From Brevundimonas sp. EYE_349 (GTDB taxonomy: Bacteria; Pseudomonadota; Alphaproteobacteria; Caulobacterales; Caulobacteraceae), in assembly GCF_023147505.1 (NCBI RefSeq), contig NZ_JAHXPB010000002.1, positions 372,001-436,000 of the forward strand: DNA of 64,000 nucleotides. The letters run 5' to 3'. The position numbers were made by a program, and so were the translations under genes. How positions within the stretch are numbered: the first letter of the stretch is position 1; each line of letters opens with the position of its first letter. The notes under the pieces are model-generated. The model ran no database searches. It saw nothing but the letters and a program-made list of their open reading frames with translations, and had not been told where the DNA came from. Of this stretch, positions 34,422 through 42,045 are shown one piece after another.

Positions 34422-34967
34422 TCAGCGGCCGGGACGGTCCTGGCCTGCGCCGCCCGGCCCTTTTGTTTCCGGCCTTTGCGTCGCGGGGCCGTCGTGACGC
34501 GCTGCGTTGCGACGGGCGGCGCCCTTGCGCTGCAGCAGGGGCGTCATGGCCTTGCGCTCTTCGGGGGTCAGGGTGGCCAGCAGCGCCACGGCCCCGGTCT
34601 CCAGCCGCTGACGACCGCGCATCTCCGCCGCGCGCGACTGTTCCAGCAGGGCCTGGACACGCGGGGCGTCCAGCGTCGGCTGACCCGCGACGGCGATGGC
34701 CTCGCGCCGCGCCGCCCGCGCCGCCTCGAAATCGGGACGGGCCGACAGGGCGGTTTCGCGCAAGGAAACGCGCACCCGCTGGCGCACGGCGGGATCCAGC
34801 CCGGCCAGCACCTCGGCCAGCGGCCCTTCGCGGCCGCCACGGCGCTGTTCCTCGATCCGCCGTTCGATCTTGTCGCGACCGACGACATAGGTCACGCCCC
34901 CCGCCACGGCGAACAGGTTCAGCGCCACCGATACGGCCAGGGCGAGCTTCAGCGTCTTGGTCGTCAT
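34422..34967 (-). CDS. Spy/CpxP-like periplasmic metal-resistance-type protein
   Basis: A 181-residue protein with one N-terminal membrane or signal segment (LKLALAVSVALNLFAVAGGVTYVV, about residues 6-29). A helical, Arg/Glu/Ala-rich periplasmic part has LAEVLAGLDPAVRQRVRVSLRE and ATLTPEERKAMTPLLQRK. This is the LTxEQ/LTPEE architecture of the heavy-metal-sensor/Spy/CpxP group. The C-terminal 35 residues are Pro/Gly/Arg-rich. It overlaps the preceding anti-sigma-like gene by four bases (ATGA), making it the third gene of an ECF-sigma operon. It may sense envelope stress or act as a target of the sigma factor. The exact ligand is unknown. Confidence 0.75.
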   Translation of the reverse strand: MTTKTLKLALAVSVALNLFAVAGGVTYVVGRDKIERRIEEQRRGGREGPLAEVLAGLDPAVRQRVRVSLRETALSARPDFEAARAARREAIAVAGQPTLDAPRVQALLEQSRAAEMRGRQRLETGAVALLATLTPEERKAMTPLLQRKGAARRNAARHDGPATQRPETKGPGGAGQDRPGR

Positions 34968-35371
34968 CCCAGAACCTCGGTGTCGTCCACCCCGGTCAGG
35001 GCTGATTGATAGAGCACCGCATCCGCACGCGCGTCGGCGGTCAGATGGCTGGTCAGGCCGACGCCCGCCACCACGCCGGCGCAGGTCGCCGCCGCCCAGC
35101 CTGCGCCCAGATACCAGACCGCTTGACGCCACCCCGCCCTCGCCTTCGGTCGAGGCGCCGCCGCCAGGACGCGCGCCGTCAGGGCCGCCGATGGCGCCGG
35201 CGCCGGCGCCGTGTCCAGCAGGGCGTCCAGCGCCGCCGCCTGATCCAGCACCTCCCGCAATGACGGATCGGCGGCCAGCAGGCTTTCGGCGAAGGCGCGC
35301 TGGTCCGCAGGCCAGCGACGCAGGTCCGCGCCATAGGCGTCCGCCAGGGCCTGCAACCGTTCCTCCTTCAT
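34964..35371 (-). CDS. Putative single-pass anti-sigma factor
   Basis: A 135-residue protein with a cytoplasmic N-terminal part (MKEERLQALADAYGADLRRWPADQRAFAESLL) and a following acidic helix. One membrane segment (about residues 82-108, VWYLGAGWAAATCAGVVAGVG) leads to a short periplasmic tail. The gene is translationally coupled both to the upstream sigma gene (ATGA at 35368-35371) and to the downstream Spy-like gene. The AYGADLRRWP block is common in alphaproteobacterial proteins paired with ECF sigma factors. The His-x3-Cys-x2-Cys zinc motif of ZAS-type anti-sigmas is absent. The role as anti-sigma is inferred from topology and context. Confidence 0.65.
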   Translation of the reverse strand: MKEERLQALADAYGADLRRWPADQRAFAESLLAADPSLREVLDQAAALDALLDTAPAPAPSAALTARVLAAAPRPKARAGWRQAVWYLGAGWAAATCAGVVAGVGLTSHLTADARADAVLYQSALTGVDDTEVLG

Positions 35372-35955
35372 CGTCCATCTCCCTTAGAGGCTGCGATCGG
35401 AGCCCCAAACGGGGCAATATCCGACAGCGCCTGACGCAATGCGCGACGACCGCGCGACAATAAACTCTCCAGCGCCTCGACGCTGATCGCCATCAGGGCG
35501 GCCGCCTCGATATTGGAGAGCTCCTGATAATGGCACAGCACGATGGCCTCGCGCTGGCGGTCGGGCAGCCGCTTCAAGGCCGCCGTCACCCGTGCGCCGG
35601 TCTCTGCGGCCAGAAGCCCCCGATCCGGTCCCGGTCCCTCGTCCGGCCGATCCGGCGGCGCGTCGGTCGGGATTTCGCGCCGACGCCTCAGCCGGTCGTA
35701 ACAGAGATTCAGCGCCACCCGGTGCAGCCAGGTGTCGAACCGCGCCTGGCCCGTCCGCCACTTCGGGGCCTGTCGCCAGGCCCTGAGCATGGCCTCCTGC
35801 GCCACGTCCTCGGCCTCGGCCGCGTCGCCCAGCATCCGTTGCGCCAGGGCCAGGATGCGCGGCAGCTTTCTGGCGACTAACGCCTGCGACGCCGCCGGGT
35901 CGCCCTGACCCACGCGGCGCACCAGATCCTCGTCGGGGTCGACGATGGCGACCAA
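35368..35955 (-). CDS. ECF-family RNA polymerase sigma factor
   Basis: A 195-residue sigma-70 relative with only regions 2 and 4. Region 2 contains DAAEAEDVAQEAMLRAWRQAPKW and FDTWLHRVALNLCYDRLRRRRE (-10 recognition). Region 4 contains ALKRLPDRQREAIVLCHYQELSNIEAAALMAISVEALESLLSRGRRALR (-35 helix-turn-helix). The start is TTG at 35955, supported by GGAAGAGG five bases upstream, since no ATG is available. It heads a three-gene coupled operon with an anti-sigma-like and a Spy-like protein. That suggests an envelope or metal stress response, probably autoregulated. Confidence 0.9.
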   Translation of the reverse strand: MVAIVDPDEDLVRRVGQGDPAASQALVARKLPRILALAQRMLGDAAEAEDVAQEAMLRAWRQAPKWRTGQARFDTWLHRVALNLCYDRLRRRREIPTDAPPDRPDEGPGPDRGLLAAETGARVTAALKRLPDRQREAIVLCHYQELSNIEAAALMAISVEALESLLSRGRRALRQALSDIAPFGAPIAASKGDGR

Positions 35956-36021
35956 GCCTGCCTCTTCCGCTGCGGACGAAAGGGACCGATTCGTCCACGA
36001 CGGCCGACCCCGACACCGTTC

Positions 36022-36630
36022 TTACTCCGAAGCCGGAGCCGGGGAAGCGGCTTGTGGCGCCGGACGCGCGGCCTGGCGCTCCGCCCGACGGGCTTGACGG
36101 TCGGCGCGGTGGGCGGTCATGGCGGCGCGACGCTCGTCGGTCGAAATCACGCCGTCGCGGTTGGCGTCCATCTTGTCGAACCGTTCGCCCAGTTTGGCGG
36201 CGACTTCCGAAATCACCACCGGACCGCGTTCGCGACCCTCGCGGCCCGGACCGCGCGGGGCGTGACGCGGACCGCCGCGACGACCCTCATGGGCGCCGCG
36301 TTCGGGACGGGCGGCGTGAGCGGCGTCAAGCTCGGCGCGGCTGATGGAGCCGTCGCCGTTGGCGTCCAGCTTGGCGAAGCGGGCGTCGGCGTGTTCGGCG
36401 CGTCGGGCCTGCACGGCCGCCTGCCGCTCGTCGACGCTGATCACGCCGTCGCGGTTCGCATCCATCGCCGTCAGGCGGGCGATAGGCGCATCGACGAACT
36501 CCGCGCGGGTGATCTGGCGGTTCGGCTCGCCGCGCGCATGATGCGGCGCGGGCGGGGTCTGGGCGGTCGCAACGCCAGCGCTGGCCGCCAGGGCGACGGC
36601 GCCCAGGCCGGTCAGAAGGGTCATTCTCAT
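36022..36630 (-). CDS. Exported EF-hand calcium-binding protein
   Basis: A 202-residue protein with a Sec signal peptide (residues 1-23, ending TAQ) and three clear EF-hand loops: DANRDGVISVDE, DANGDGSISRAE and DANRDGVISTDE. Each has Asp at positions 1, 3 and 5 and Glu at 12. A degenerate helix ITRAEFVDAPIARLTAM precedes the first. An Arg/Gly/His-rich linker (residues about 100-135) and a Pro/Ala-rich tail separate and end the modules. The start at 36630 follows AAGGAG nine bases upstream. Likely a periplasmic calcium sensor or buffer, common in Caulobacterales. It lies just downstream of the glnE 3' end region but reads leftward with its own leader. Confidence 0.82.
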   Translation of the reverse strand: MRMTLLTGLGAVALAASAGVATAQTPPAPHHARGEPNRQITRAEFVDAPIARLTAMDANRDGVISVDERQAAVQARRAEHADARFAKLDANGDGSISRAELDAAHAARPERGAHEGRRGGPRHAPRGPGREGRERGPVVISEVAAKLGERFDKMDANRDGVISTDERRAAMTAHRADRQARRAERQAARPAPQAASPAPASE

Positions 36631-36676
36631 CTCGATCATCTCCTTGGGCCGCACACGGCGGCCGGACATAGCCCTG

Positions 36677-39598
36677 TCAGGAGATTGAACGCGACGTCCC
36701 CGAATCTCCGTCGCGACCCGCCGGAAACGCCCGTTCGAAGGCCTTGCGGGCGCGCACGCGCAGGTCCGTCAATTCGGTCTTCAGCGTGTCGAAATCGGGC
36801 GCCCCCGCCGCCTCGGCCAGACGCAGCTGGAACACCGACGGCTCGGCCTCTGGGTCGACCCGACCCTCGAAGGCGGCGGCCAGCAGATGAGCCAGCCGCT
36901 GCTGAACCCGCCACGCCTCTGCCAGGACCGGATCATCGTGCAGGGCCTCCAACGTGGAAAGGGTCAGCGGTGCGCCGATGGCGGCGGCTTGAAGCTGGCG
37001 GAACTGGGCCGCGAACTCGGCGTCCACCTGTCCGCCGGGCGACAGTTTCAAATCCCAGAATCCATGCGGACGGCGCTCGCGGTCCATAAGACCCCGCATC
37101 TTGCGCACATCGGCGGCGACATCGACGCCGGGGCGCGGACGGCGCAAGGCTCCCTCGATGGCCGCCGCGACACGGTCGCCAAAGACCGGGTCGCTGGCCC
37201 AGACCACCCGAGCGCGGGTCAGGACCATGAACTCCCATGTCTCCGCCTCCTTCGCGTAATAGGCGTCGAAGGCCGACAGGCGCACCGAAACCGGCCCCTT
37301 CGACCCCGTGGGCCGCAGACGCATGTCGACCTCATACAGCCCCCCTTCCGCCGTATGCGCCGACAAGGCCGCGATCAGCCGCTGGGTGAAGCGGGCGTAG
37401 AAGACGTCGGCCGTCCAGTCCTTGAGGGTCGAGGCCGCCTCGGGCGGCGCCTCGTAAAGCGTCATCAGGTCCAGGTCGGACCCGGCCGTCATCTCGCGAG
37501 AGCCGGCCTTGCCCAGCGCCACCACCGCGACCGCGCCCGGAAACGCCCCGCCCAACCGCACCGTCTCGGCCAAAGCCGCCGGCGACAGGGTCCGCATCGC
37601 CGCGTCGGCCAGGGCGGCGTAGGCCCGGCCCGCCGCCTCGGCGCCCGCCCGCCCGGTCAGGGCGTGGATGCCGATGCGGAACATCTGCTCGCGGTGCAGG
37701 CGGCGCACCGCATTCATGGCCCCCTCGAAATCCTCGGTCTCGCCCGCCTCGCGCAGGATTTGTTCGGTCAGGCCGGTGTCGTCGGCCAGGTCGGCCAGGA
37801 ACCGCGCATCCAGCACCCCGTCCAACGCCGCCGGCTGACGCCCCAGGGTGCGGGCAAGGCGCGGGGCGAAGGCCATGACGCCGACCACCATCTCGAACAG
37901 CTTCGGCTGGTTCAGGAACAGGGCCTGAACCTGAACCCCGGCCGTCAGACCGGAGAAGAAGACGGCGAACCGGCGAAAGGCGTCGTCGGGCGCGCCGGAC
38001 CGCGCCACCGCCTCCAGCAGGCGCGGCGCCAGGCGGGTGAACAGTTCGCGCCCCCGTTCGGTGCGGGTCGCAGGAATGCGGCCGTGGTGCCAGGCGCGGA
38101 TGGTGTCGGCGACCGAGGCCGCCTCCGAAAACCCCATCCGCTTCAGGGTCTCCAGCGTCTCGGGATCGTTTTCAACGCCGGTGAAGACCAGGCTGCCGTA
38201 GCTGGAATCCAGATCCTCCCCGCCCTCGAACAGTTCGCCATACCGCGCGTTGACCCTCGCCAGCAGCGCCTCGACATGGGCCTCGAAGACCGACAGGTCC
38301 GAGCCGCCGGCCAGGGCGGCCACGGCGGCGCGGCGTTCGGCGTCCTCGGGCAGACGGTGGGTTTGTTCGTCGTCCAGCATCTGCACCCGATGCTCCAGAC
38401 CACGCAGTTCGACATAGGCGGTCGACAGTTCGTCGGCGACGGCGCGGGGAATATGGCCGGCGTCGGCCAGGGCGAAGAGCGCCTCGATAGTGCGCGGCGT
38501 CCTGAGCGCTGGATCGCGGCCGGCCAGGATCAGCTGCTGCGTCTGGGCGTAGAATTCGATCTCGCGGATGCCGCCCCGCCCAAGTTTCAGATTGGCGCCC
38601 GCCGCGGCCAGCCCCTCGCCGGTCTTGTGGACGTGGATCTGGCGCTTGATCGCCTGGATGTCGAGGACGGCGGCATAGTCCAGGCTGCGCCGCCAGACGA
38701 AGGGCGTCAGCGCCTTCAGGAAGCGCCCCGCCGCGCGCAGGTCGCCCAGAACCGGCCGCGCCTTGATGAAGGCCGCCCGCTCCCAGTTCTGGCCGACGCT
38801 CTCGTAATAGGCCAGGGCCATGGGCGCGGCGACCACCGGCGGCGTCGATGACGGATCGGGCCGCAGCCGCAGATCGACCCGGAAGACATAGCCATCGGCC
38901 GTCCGCTCGCTGAGCAGGGTGGCGATCCCCTTGCCGAGGCGATTGGCGAAGTCCTGCATCTCCACCCCCTCGGCCAGAGCCAGGGTGGTCAGGCGCGGTT
39001 CGAAGAAGAGCGAGATGTCGATGTCGGAGGAGTAGTTCAGCTCATTGGCGCCGTGCTTGCCCATGGCTACGCCGAACAGGCCGGGCACCGGACCGCGCGA
39101 ATCGTCGGGCGGGGAGATCAGCCGACCCCGCGCCCGTTGCTCGGCGGCGACGGCGCACAGGGCCGCGCGGCAGGCGGCGTCCGCGAATCTCGACAGGGCG
39201 TCCGTGACCTGATCCAGATTCCACACGCCCCCCAGATCGGCCAGCGCCGTCAGCAGATGCAGATCGGCCTTCAACACCCGCAACGGCGCGCGCACATCGT
39301 CGGGTTCGCCGTCCAAAGCGTCGGCCTCGGCGAGGATCCGGGCCAGGCTCTCGGCCGGATCGCCCTCCAGCAGGCGGCGGAGATGGGCAGGGCGGCGGCG
39401 CATCAGGCCCGTCAGATAAGGCGAGGCGCCCGAGACGGGAGCTAGGGCGGGCCAGGCGGCGGTCAGGGTGTCGGACCAGCCGTCTGCTGCGGCCGCCTCG
39501 GTCAGGGCTTCCTGCAAGCGGTCGGCGGCGGCGGGGTTGGCGACGGGGCCGGCGGGGGCGAGGGATTGAAACAGGGGTTTGGACTTGAGTTCAGGCAT
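36677..39598 (-). CDS. glnE: Bifunctional glutamine synthetase adenylyltransferase/adenylyl-removing enzyme
   Basis: A 973-residue regulator that adds AMP to, or removes it from, glutamine synthetase according to nitrogen status. Two nucleotidyltransferase domains are visible. The N-terminal (deadenylylating) one has GANELNYSSDIDISLFFE and DLRLRPDPS. The C-terminal (adenylylating) one has GSREMTAGSDLDLMTLYE and DMRLRPTGSKG. ARVVWASDP and an IE-type helix RPGVDVAADVRKMRG follow. The ATG at 39598 is separated from the upstream histidine kinase gene only by a long inverted repeat. It therefore may be the last gene of a ccm-degP-two-component transcript. Functionally it belongs with gltBD and amtB in this window. 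Confidence 0.95.
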   Translation of the reverse strand: MPELKSKPLFQSLAPAGPVANPAAADRLQEALTEAAAADGWSDTLTAAWPALAPVSGASPYLTGLMRRRPAHLRRLLEGDPAESLARILAEADALDGEPDDVRAPLRVLKADLHLLTALADLGGVWNLDQVTDALSRFADAACRAALCAVAAEQRARGRLISPPDDSRGPVPGLFGVAMGKHGANELNYSSDIDISLFFEPRLTTLALAEGVEMQDFANRLGKGIATLLSERTADGYVFRVDLRLRPDPSSTPPVVAAPMALAYYESVGQNWERAAFIKARPVLGDLRAAGRFLKALTPFVWRRSLDYAAVLDIQAIKRQIHVHKTGEGLAAAGANLKLGRGGIREIEFYAQTQQLILAGRDPALRTPRTIEALFALADAGHIPRAVADELSTAYVELRGLEHRVQMLDDEQTHRLPEDAERRAAVAALAGGSDLSVFEAHVEALLARVNARYGELFEGGEDLDSSYGSLVFTGVENDPETLETLKRMGFSEAASVADTIRAWHHGRIPATRTERGRELFTRLAPRLLEAVARSGAPDDAFRRFAVFFSGLTAGVQVQALFLNQPKLFEMVVGVMAFAPRLARTLGRQPAALDGVLDARFLADLADDTGLTEQILREAGETEDFEGAMNAVRRLHREQMFRIGIHALTGRAGAEAAGRAYAALADAAMRTLSPAALAETVRLGGAFPGAVAVVALGKAGSREMTAGSDLDLMTLYEAPPEAASTLKDWTADVFYARFTQRLIAALSAHTAEGGLYEVDMRLRPTGSKGPVSVRLSAFDAYYAKEAETWEFMVLTRARVVWASDPVFGDRVAAAIEGALRRPRPGVDVAADVRKMRGLMDRERRPHGFWDLKLSPGGQVDAEFAAQFRQLQAAAIGAPLTLSTLEALHDDPVLAEAWRVQQRLAHLLAAAFEGRVDPEAEPSVFQLRLAEAAGAPDFDTLKTELTDLRVRARKAFERAFPAGRDGDSGTSRSIS

Positions 39599-39606
39599 TC
39601 AAATCC

Positions 39607-39735
39607 TCCGCTCATCCCCGCGAAAGCGGGGACCCAGTGCTGTCGCTCGGCAGGGTGTTGGACCACGATCCCGACACGGCCCACAAGTCCGCATGCCCAA
39701 AGAACTGGGTCCCCGCTTTCGCGGGGATGAGCGGA
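39607..39735. repeat. REP-like element: perfect 32-bp inverted repeat
   Basis: The arm at 39607-39638 is the exact reverse complement of 39704-39735, with 65 bases between. Each arm itself contains a compact hairpin, CCCCGC-GAAA-GCGGGG, a GNRA tetraloop stem. The element fills the whole gap between the histidine kinase stop (39737) and the glnE start (39598). It resembles the dispersed palindromic elements that in other proteobacterial genomes translate spuriously as VPAFAGM-like peptides. It may end or stabilise the upstream transcript. Confidence 0.85.
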
Positions 39736-39736
39736 T

Positions 39737-41158
39737 TTACTGGGTGGCCAAGGCGGCCGGCAACACCAGCGCCACGCGCAGGCCCGGGCCGAAGTCGCCA
39801 TAGGCGCCGGGGCCTTCGTCCAGCACGACCCGACCGCCATGGGCCTCGGCCACCGCCGTCACCAGCGACAGGCCCAAGCCCGAGCCCGGCTCGGTGCGGC
39901 TGTTGTCCAGGCGCACGAACCGCTGGACCACCCGCTCGCGGTCCTCCTGCGGCACGCCCGGCCCGGTGTCGGTGACGGAGTATTCGATCTCGCCCGACGA
40001 GCGCCGCCGCACCCTCAGCTTCACCGCCCCGCCGGCCGGGGTGTATTTGATGGCGTTGTCGATCAGATTGGCCAGGGCCTGGGCCAGGAAGGGTTGGTTG
40101 CCCTCGATCATCAGCCCTCGGTCGATCTCAGCGGAGAAGTCGATGGACTTGTCCTCGGCCGCCGGTTCGTAAAGCTCGGCCATGTCGGCGGCCAGCTCGG
40201 CGGCGTCCATCACTTTCGGATCAGGCGCGCCGCCCGCCTGCAGACGGGCGATGGCCAGCACGGTGTTGAAGGTTTTCAGCAGGTGATCCGCCTCGTCCAG
40301 GGCGATGCCCAGGGCGTCCACCCCGTCGATCTTGCCCGCCTCTGCGTCGATCAGGGCCACCTCCAGCTTGGCCCGCATCCGCGTCAGGGGCGAGCGCAGG
40401 TCGTGGGCGATGGCGTCGCCCGCGTGCCGGATCGAGGCCATTGACGCCTCCAGCCGATCCAGCATGGTGTTCAGCCCCTGGCCCAGTTCGTCCAGTTCGT
40501 CACCGGTGTGGCGCACGGGCGCGCGGACCTTCAGGTCGCCTTCCTGCACCGCCTGCACGACCTGGTTCAGCCCGGCCATCGACCGCTCCACCCGCCGGCT
40601 GATGTAGAGCCCGCCCGCCAGGCCCAGCAGCATGACCAGGGCCATGGCGCCCCACAGCGCCTGGGTCAGGCGCGCCAAATAGGCCTCGATCCCGCCGATG
40701 TCCTCGCCCACGAACAGGGTGTCGCCCCCCGCCAAAGGCATCACCACGCCGATGGAGCGCCGGTTCTGCACCCGTCCCTCGGCGTCGGCGCTGGTCAGGC
40801 GAAAGGTGCTCCATTCGCCCTGACCGACCTGCGGCGGCCCCTTCAGGTCGAAGGGCATGACCGACAGATTGCCGGTGACGATCCTTCCGTCCGGTCCGGT
40901 TAGCAGATACAGGTACGGCCCGCCGCGAATGGTGCGTTCGACCAAGGCTTGGTTCAGGGCGTCGATCCCGCGCGTGCGGTGAATGGCGGTCAGGGCGCCC
41001 AGTTCGCCCTCTACATCCGCCCTCGCCCGCCCCTGCGCCTCCGACGCCGAGGCGAAATAGACATAGGCCAGGATCGCCCCCGCCGCCGCCACGAACAGCG
41101 CCAGGAACAGCAGCGTCAGCCGAAACGGCGTGCGACGAAGGACGGAAGGGAGGCGCAT
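39737..41158 (-). CDS. Two-component sensor histidine kinase
   Basis: A 473-residue inner-membrane kinase. Two membrane segments (about 13-35 and 175-198) bracket a periplasmic sensor region of some 140 residues. A HAMP domain (ISRRVERSMAGLNQVVQAVQEG) follows. The phospho-acceptor His is in GDAIAHDLRSPLTRMRAK, and the ATPase has NLIDNAIKYTPAGG, VTDTGPGVPQED and GSGLGLSLV. The start at 41158 gives MRLPSVLRRTPFRL before the first membrane segment. It follows the response regulator gene on the same strand with 133 bp between, occupied by an inverted repeat. In other Alphaproteobacteria a two-component pair sits in this same degP-glnE position. Its signal is unknown. Confidence 0.93.
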   Translation of the reverse strand: MRLPSVLRRTPFRLTLLFLALFVAAAGAILAYVYFASASEAQGRARADVEGELGALTAIHRTRGIDALNQALVERTIRGGPYLYLLTGPDGRIVTGNLSVMPFDLKGPPQVGQGEWSTFRLTSADAEGRVQNRRSIGVVMPLAGGDTLFVGEDIGGIEAYLARLTQALWGAMALVMLLGLAGGLYISRRVERSMAGLNQVVQAVQEGDLKVRAPVRHTGDELDELGQGLNTMLDRLEASMASIRHAGDAIAHDLRSPLTRMRAKLEVALIDAEAGKIDGVDALGIALDEADHLLKTFNTVLAIARLQAGGAPDPKVMDAAELAADMAELYEPAAEDKSIDFSAEIDRGLMIEGNQPFLAQALANLIDNAIKYTPAGGAVKLRVRRRSSGEIEYSVTDTGPGVPQEDRERVVQRFVRLDNSRTEPGSGLGLSLVTAVAEAHGGRVVLDEGPGAYGDFGPGLRVALVLPAALATQ

Positions 41159-41193
41159 GGGATGAGGGGGTGGTGGGCGGCGGCTCGGGTTCA

Positions 41194-41281
41194 GTGAAAA
41201 GTGCCAGTGAGCAAGAGGTGAGCCGAAGCGTCGCCGTATTGAGATTTCTCGCTCACCCCCTCGCTCACTAGCACTTTTCAC
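41194..41281. repeat. Second REP-like inverted repeat, unrelated to the first
   Basis: Arms 41194-41223 and 41251-41281 are near-perfect reverse complements. They share GTGAAAAGTGC(C/T)AGTGAGC and a following GGTGAGC part, with a few substitutions and one indel, around a 27-base loop. The sequence has nothing in common with the repeat at 39607-39735. It lies between the response regulator stop and the kinase start and so splits an otherwise co-directional pair. Such AAAAGTGCTAGTGAGC elements look like a dispersed intergenic family. Confidence 0.8.
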
Positions 41282-41291
41282 CCGTCCCTGC

Positions 41292-41963
41292 TCACGCCTC
41301 CAACCGATACCCCGCGCCGCGCACGGTCTGAAGCATGGCCTTGTCGAACCCCTTGTCGATCTTGGAGCGCAGGCGGCTGATGTGGACGTCGATGACGTTG
41401 GTCTGGGGGTCGAAATGGTATTCCCACACCTTCTCCAGCAGCATGGTGCGCGTCACCGACTGGCCGGCGTGGCGCATCAGGAACTCCAGCAACTGGAACT
41501 CGCGCGGCTGCAGGTCGATCTCGGTGGTTCCGCGATGCACGGTGCGGCCGATCAGGTTCATCTCCAGGTCGCCGACCTTCAGAACGGTCTGCACCCCGCC
41601 CGTCTCGCGGCGCCGCGCCAGGGCCTCGACCCGCGCGATCAGTTCGGCGAAGGCGTAGGGTTTGACCAGATAGTCGTCGGCGCCGGCCTTCAGCCCCGTG
41701 ACCCGATCCTCGACCTCGCCCAGGGCCGAAAGGAACAAAACCGGCGTCTGGTCGCCGCCCTTCCTGACCGTCTCGACCATGCCGACGCCGTCCAGGCGCG
41801 GCATCATCCGGTCCACGACATAGACGTCGTAGCCGCCTTTCTGCGATTCCAGCAGGCCGAAGGCGCCGTCCACCGCATGGGTCACCTCGTGCCCCGCCTC
41901 GGACAGGCCCCGCACCATGGCGGTCGCCGCCTCGGCGTCATCCTCGACCACCAGAATCCGCAT
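41292..41963 (-). CDS. OmpR/PhoB-family response regulator
   Basis: A 223-residue two-domain regulator. The receiver domain (1-115) has the acidic pair in ILVVEDDAE, the phosphorylated Asp in DVYVVDRMMPRLDGVGMV, Ser in LFLSALGEVEDRV and Lys in YLVKPYAF. The winged-helix domain (about 125-223) has EIDLQPREFQLLEFLMRHAGQSVTRTMLLEKVWEYHFDPQTNVIDVHISRLR. It precedes its likely partner kinase. A terminator 3' of degP separates it from the upstream genes, so it probably has its own promoter in the 82-bp gap. Target genes unknown. Confidence 0.95.
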   Translation of the reverse strand: MRILVVEDDAEAATAMVRGLSEAGHEVTHAVDGAFGLLESQKGGYDVYVVDRMMPRLDGVGMVETVRKGGDQTPVLFLSALGEVEDRVTGLKAGADDYLVKPYAFAELIARVEALARRRETGGVQTVLKVGDLEMNLIGRTVHRGTTEIDLQPREFQLLEFLMRHAGQSVTRTMLLEKVWEYHFDPQTNVIDVHISRLRSKIDKGFDKAMLQTVRGAGYRLEA

Positions 41964-41980
41964 GAACCCCTCCCGGAATC

Positions 41981-42016
41981 AAAATCGCCGCCGATGTTAG
42001 CGCATCGGCGGCGATT
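41981..42016 (-). terminator. Intrinsic terminator downstream of degP
   Basis: A perfect 14-bp stem (41983-41996 with 42003-42016) and a six-base loop, followed on the minus strand by TTTTGATT. It lies 29 bases past the degP stop codon and 17 bases before the response regulator start. Confidence 0.8.
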
Positions 42017-42045
42017 GACGAGTTAAGGCTTGGTCAGAATGAAGA

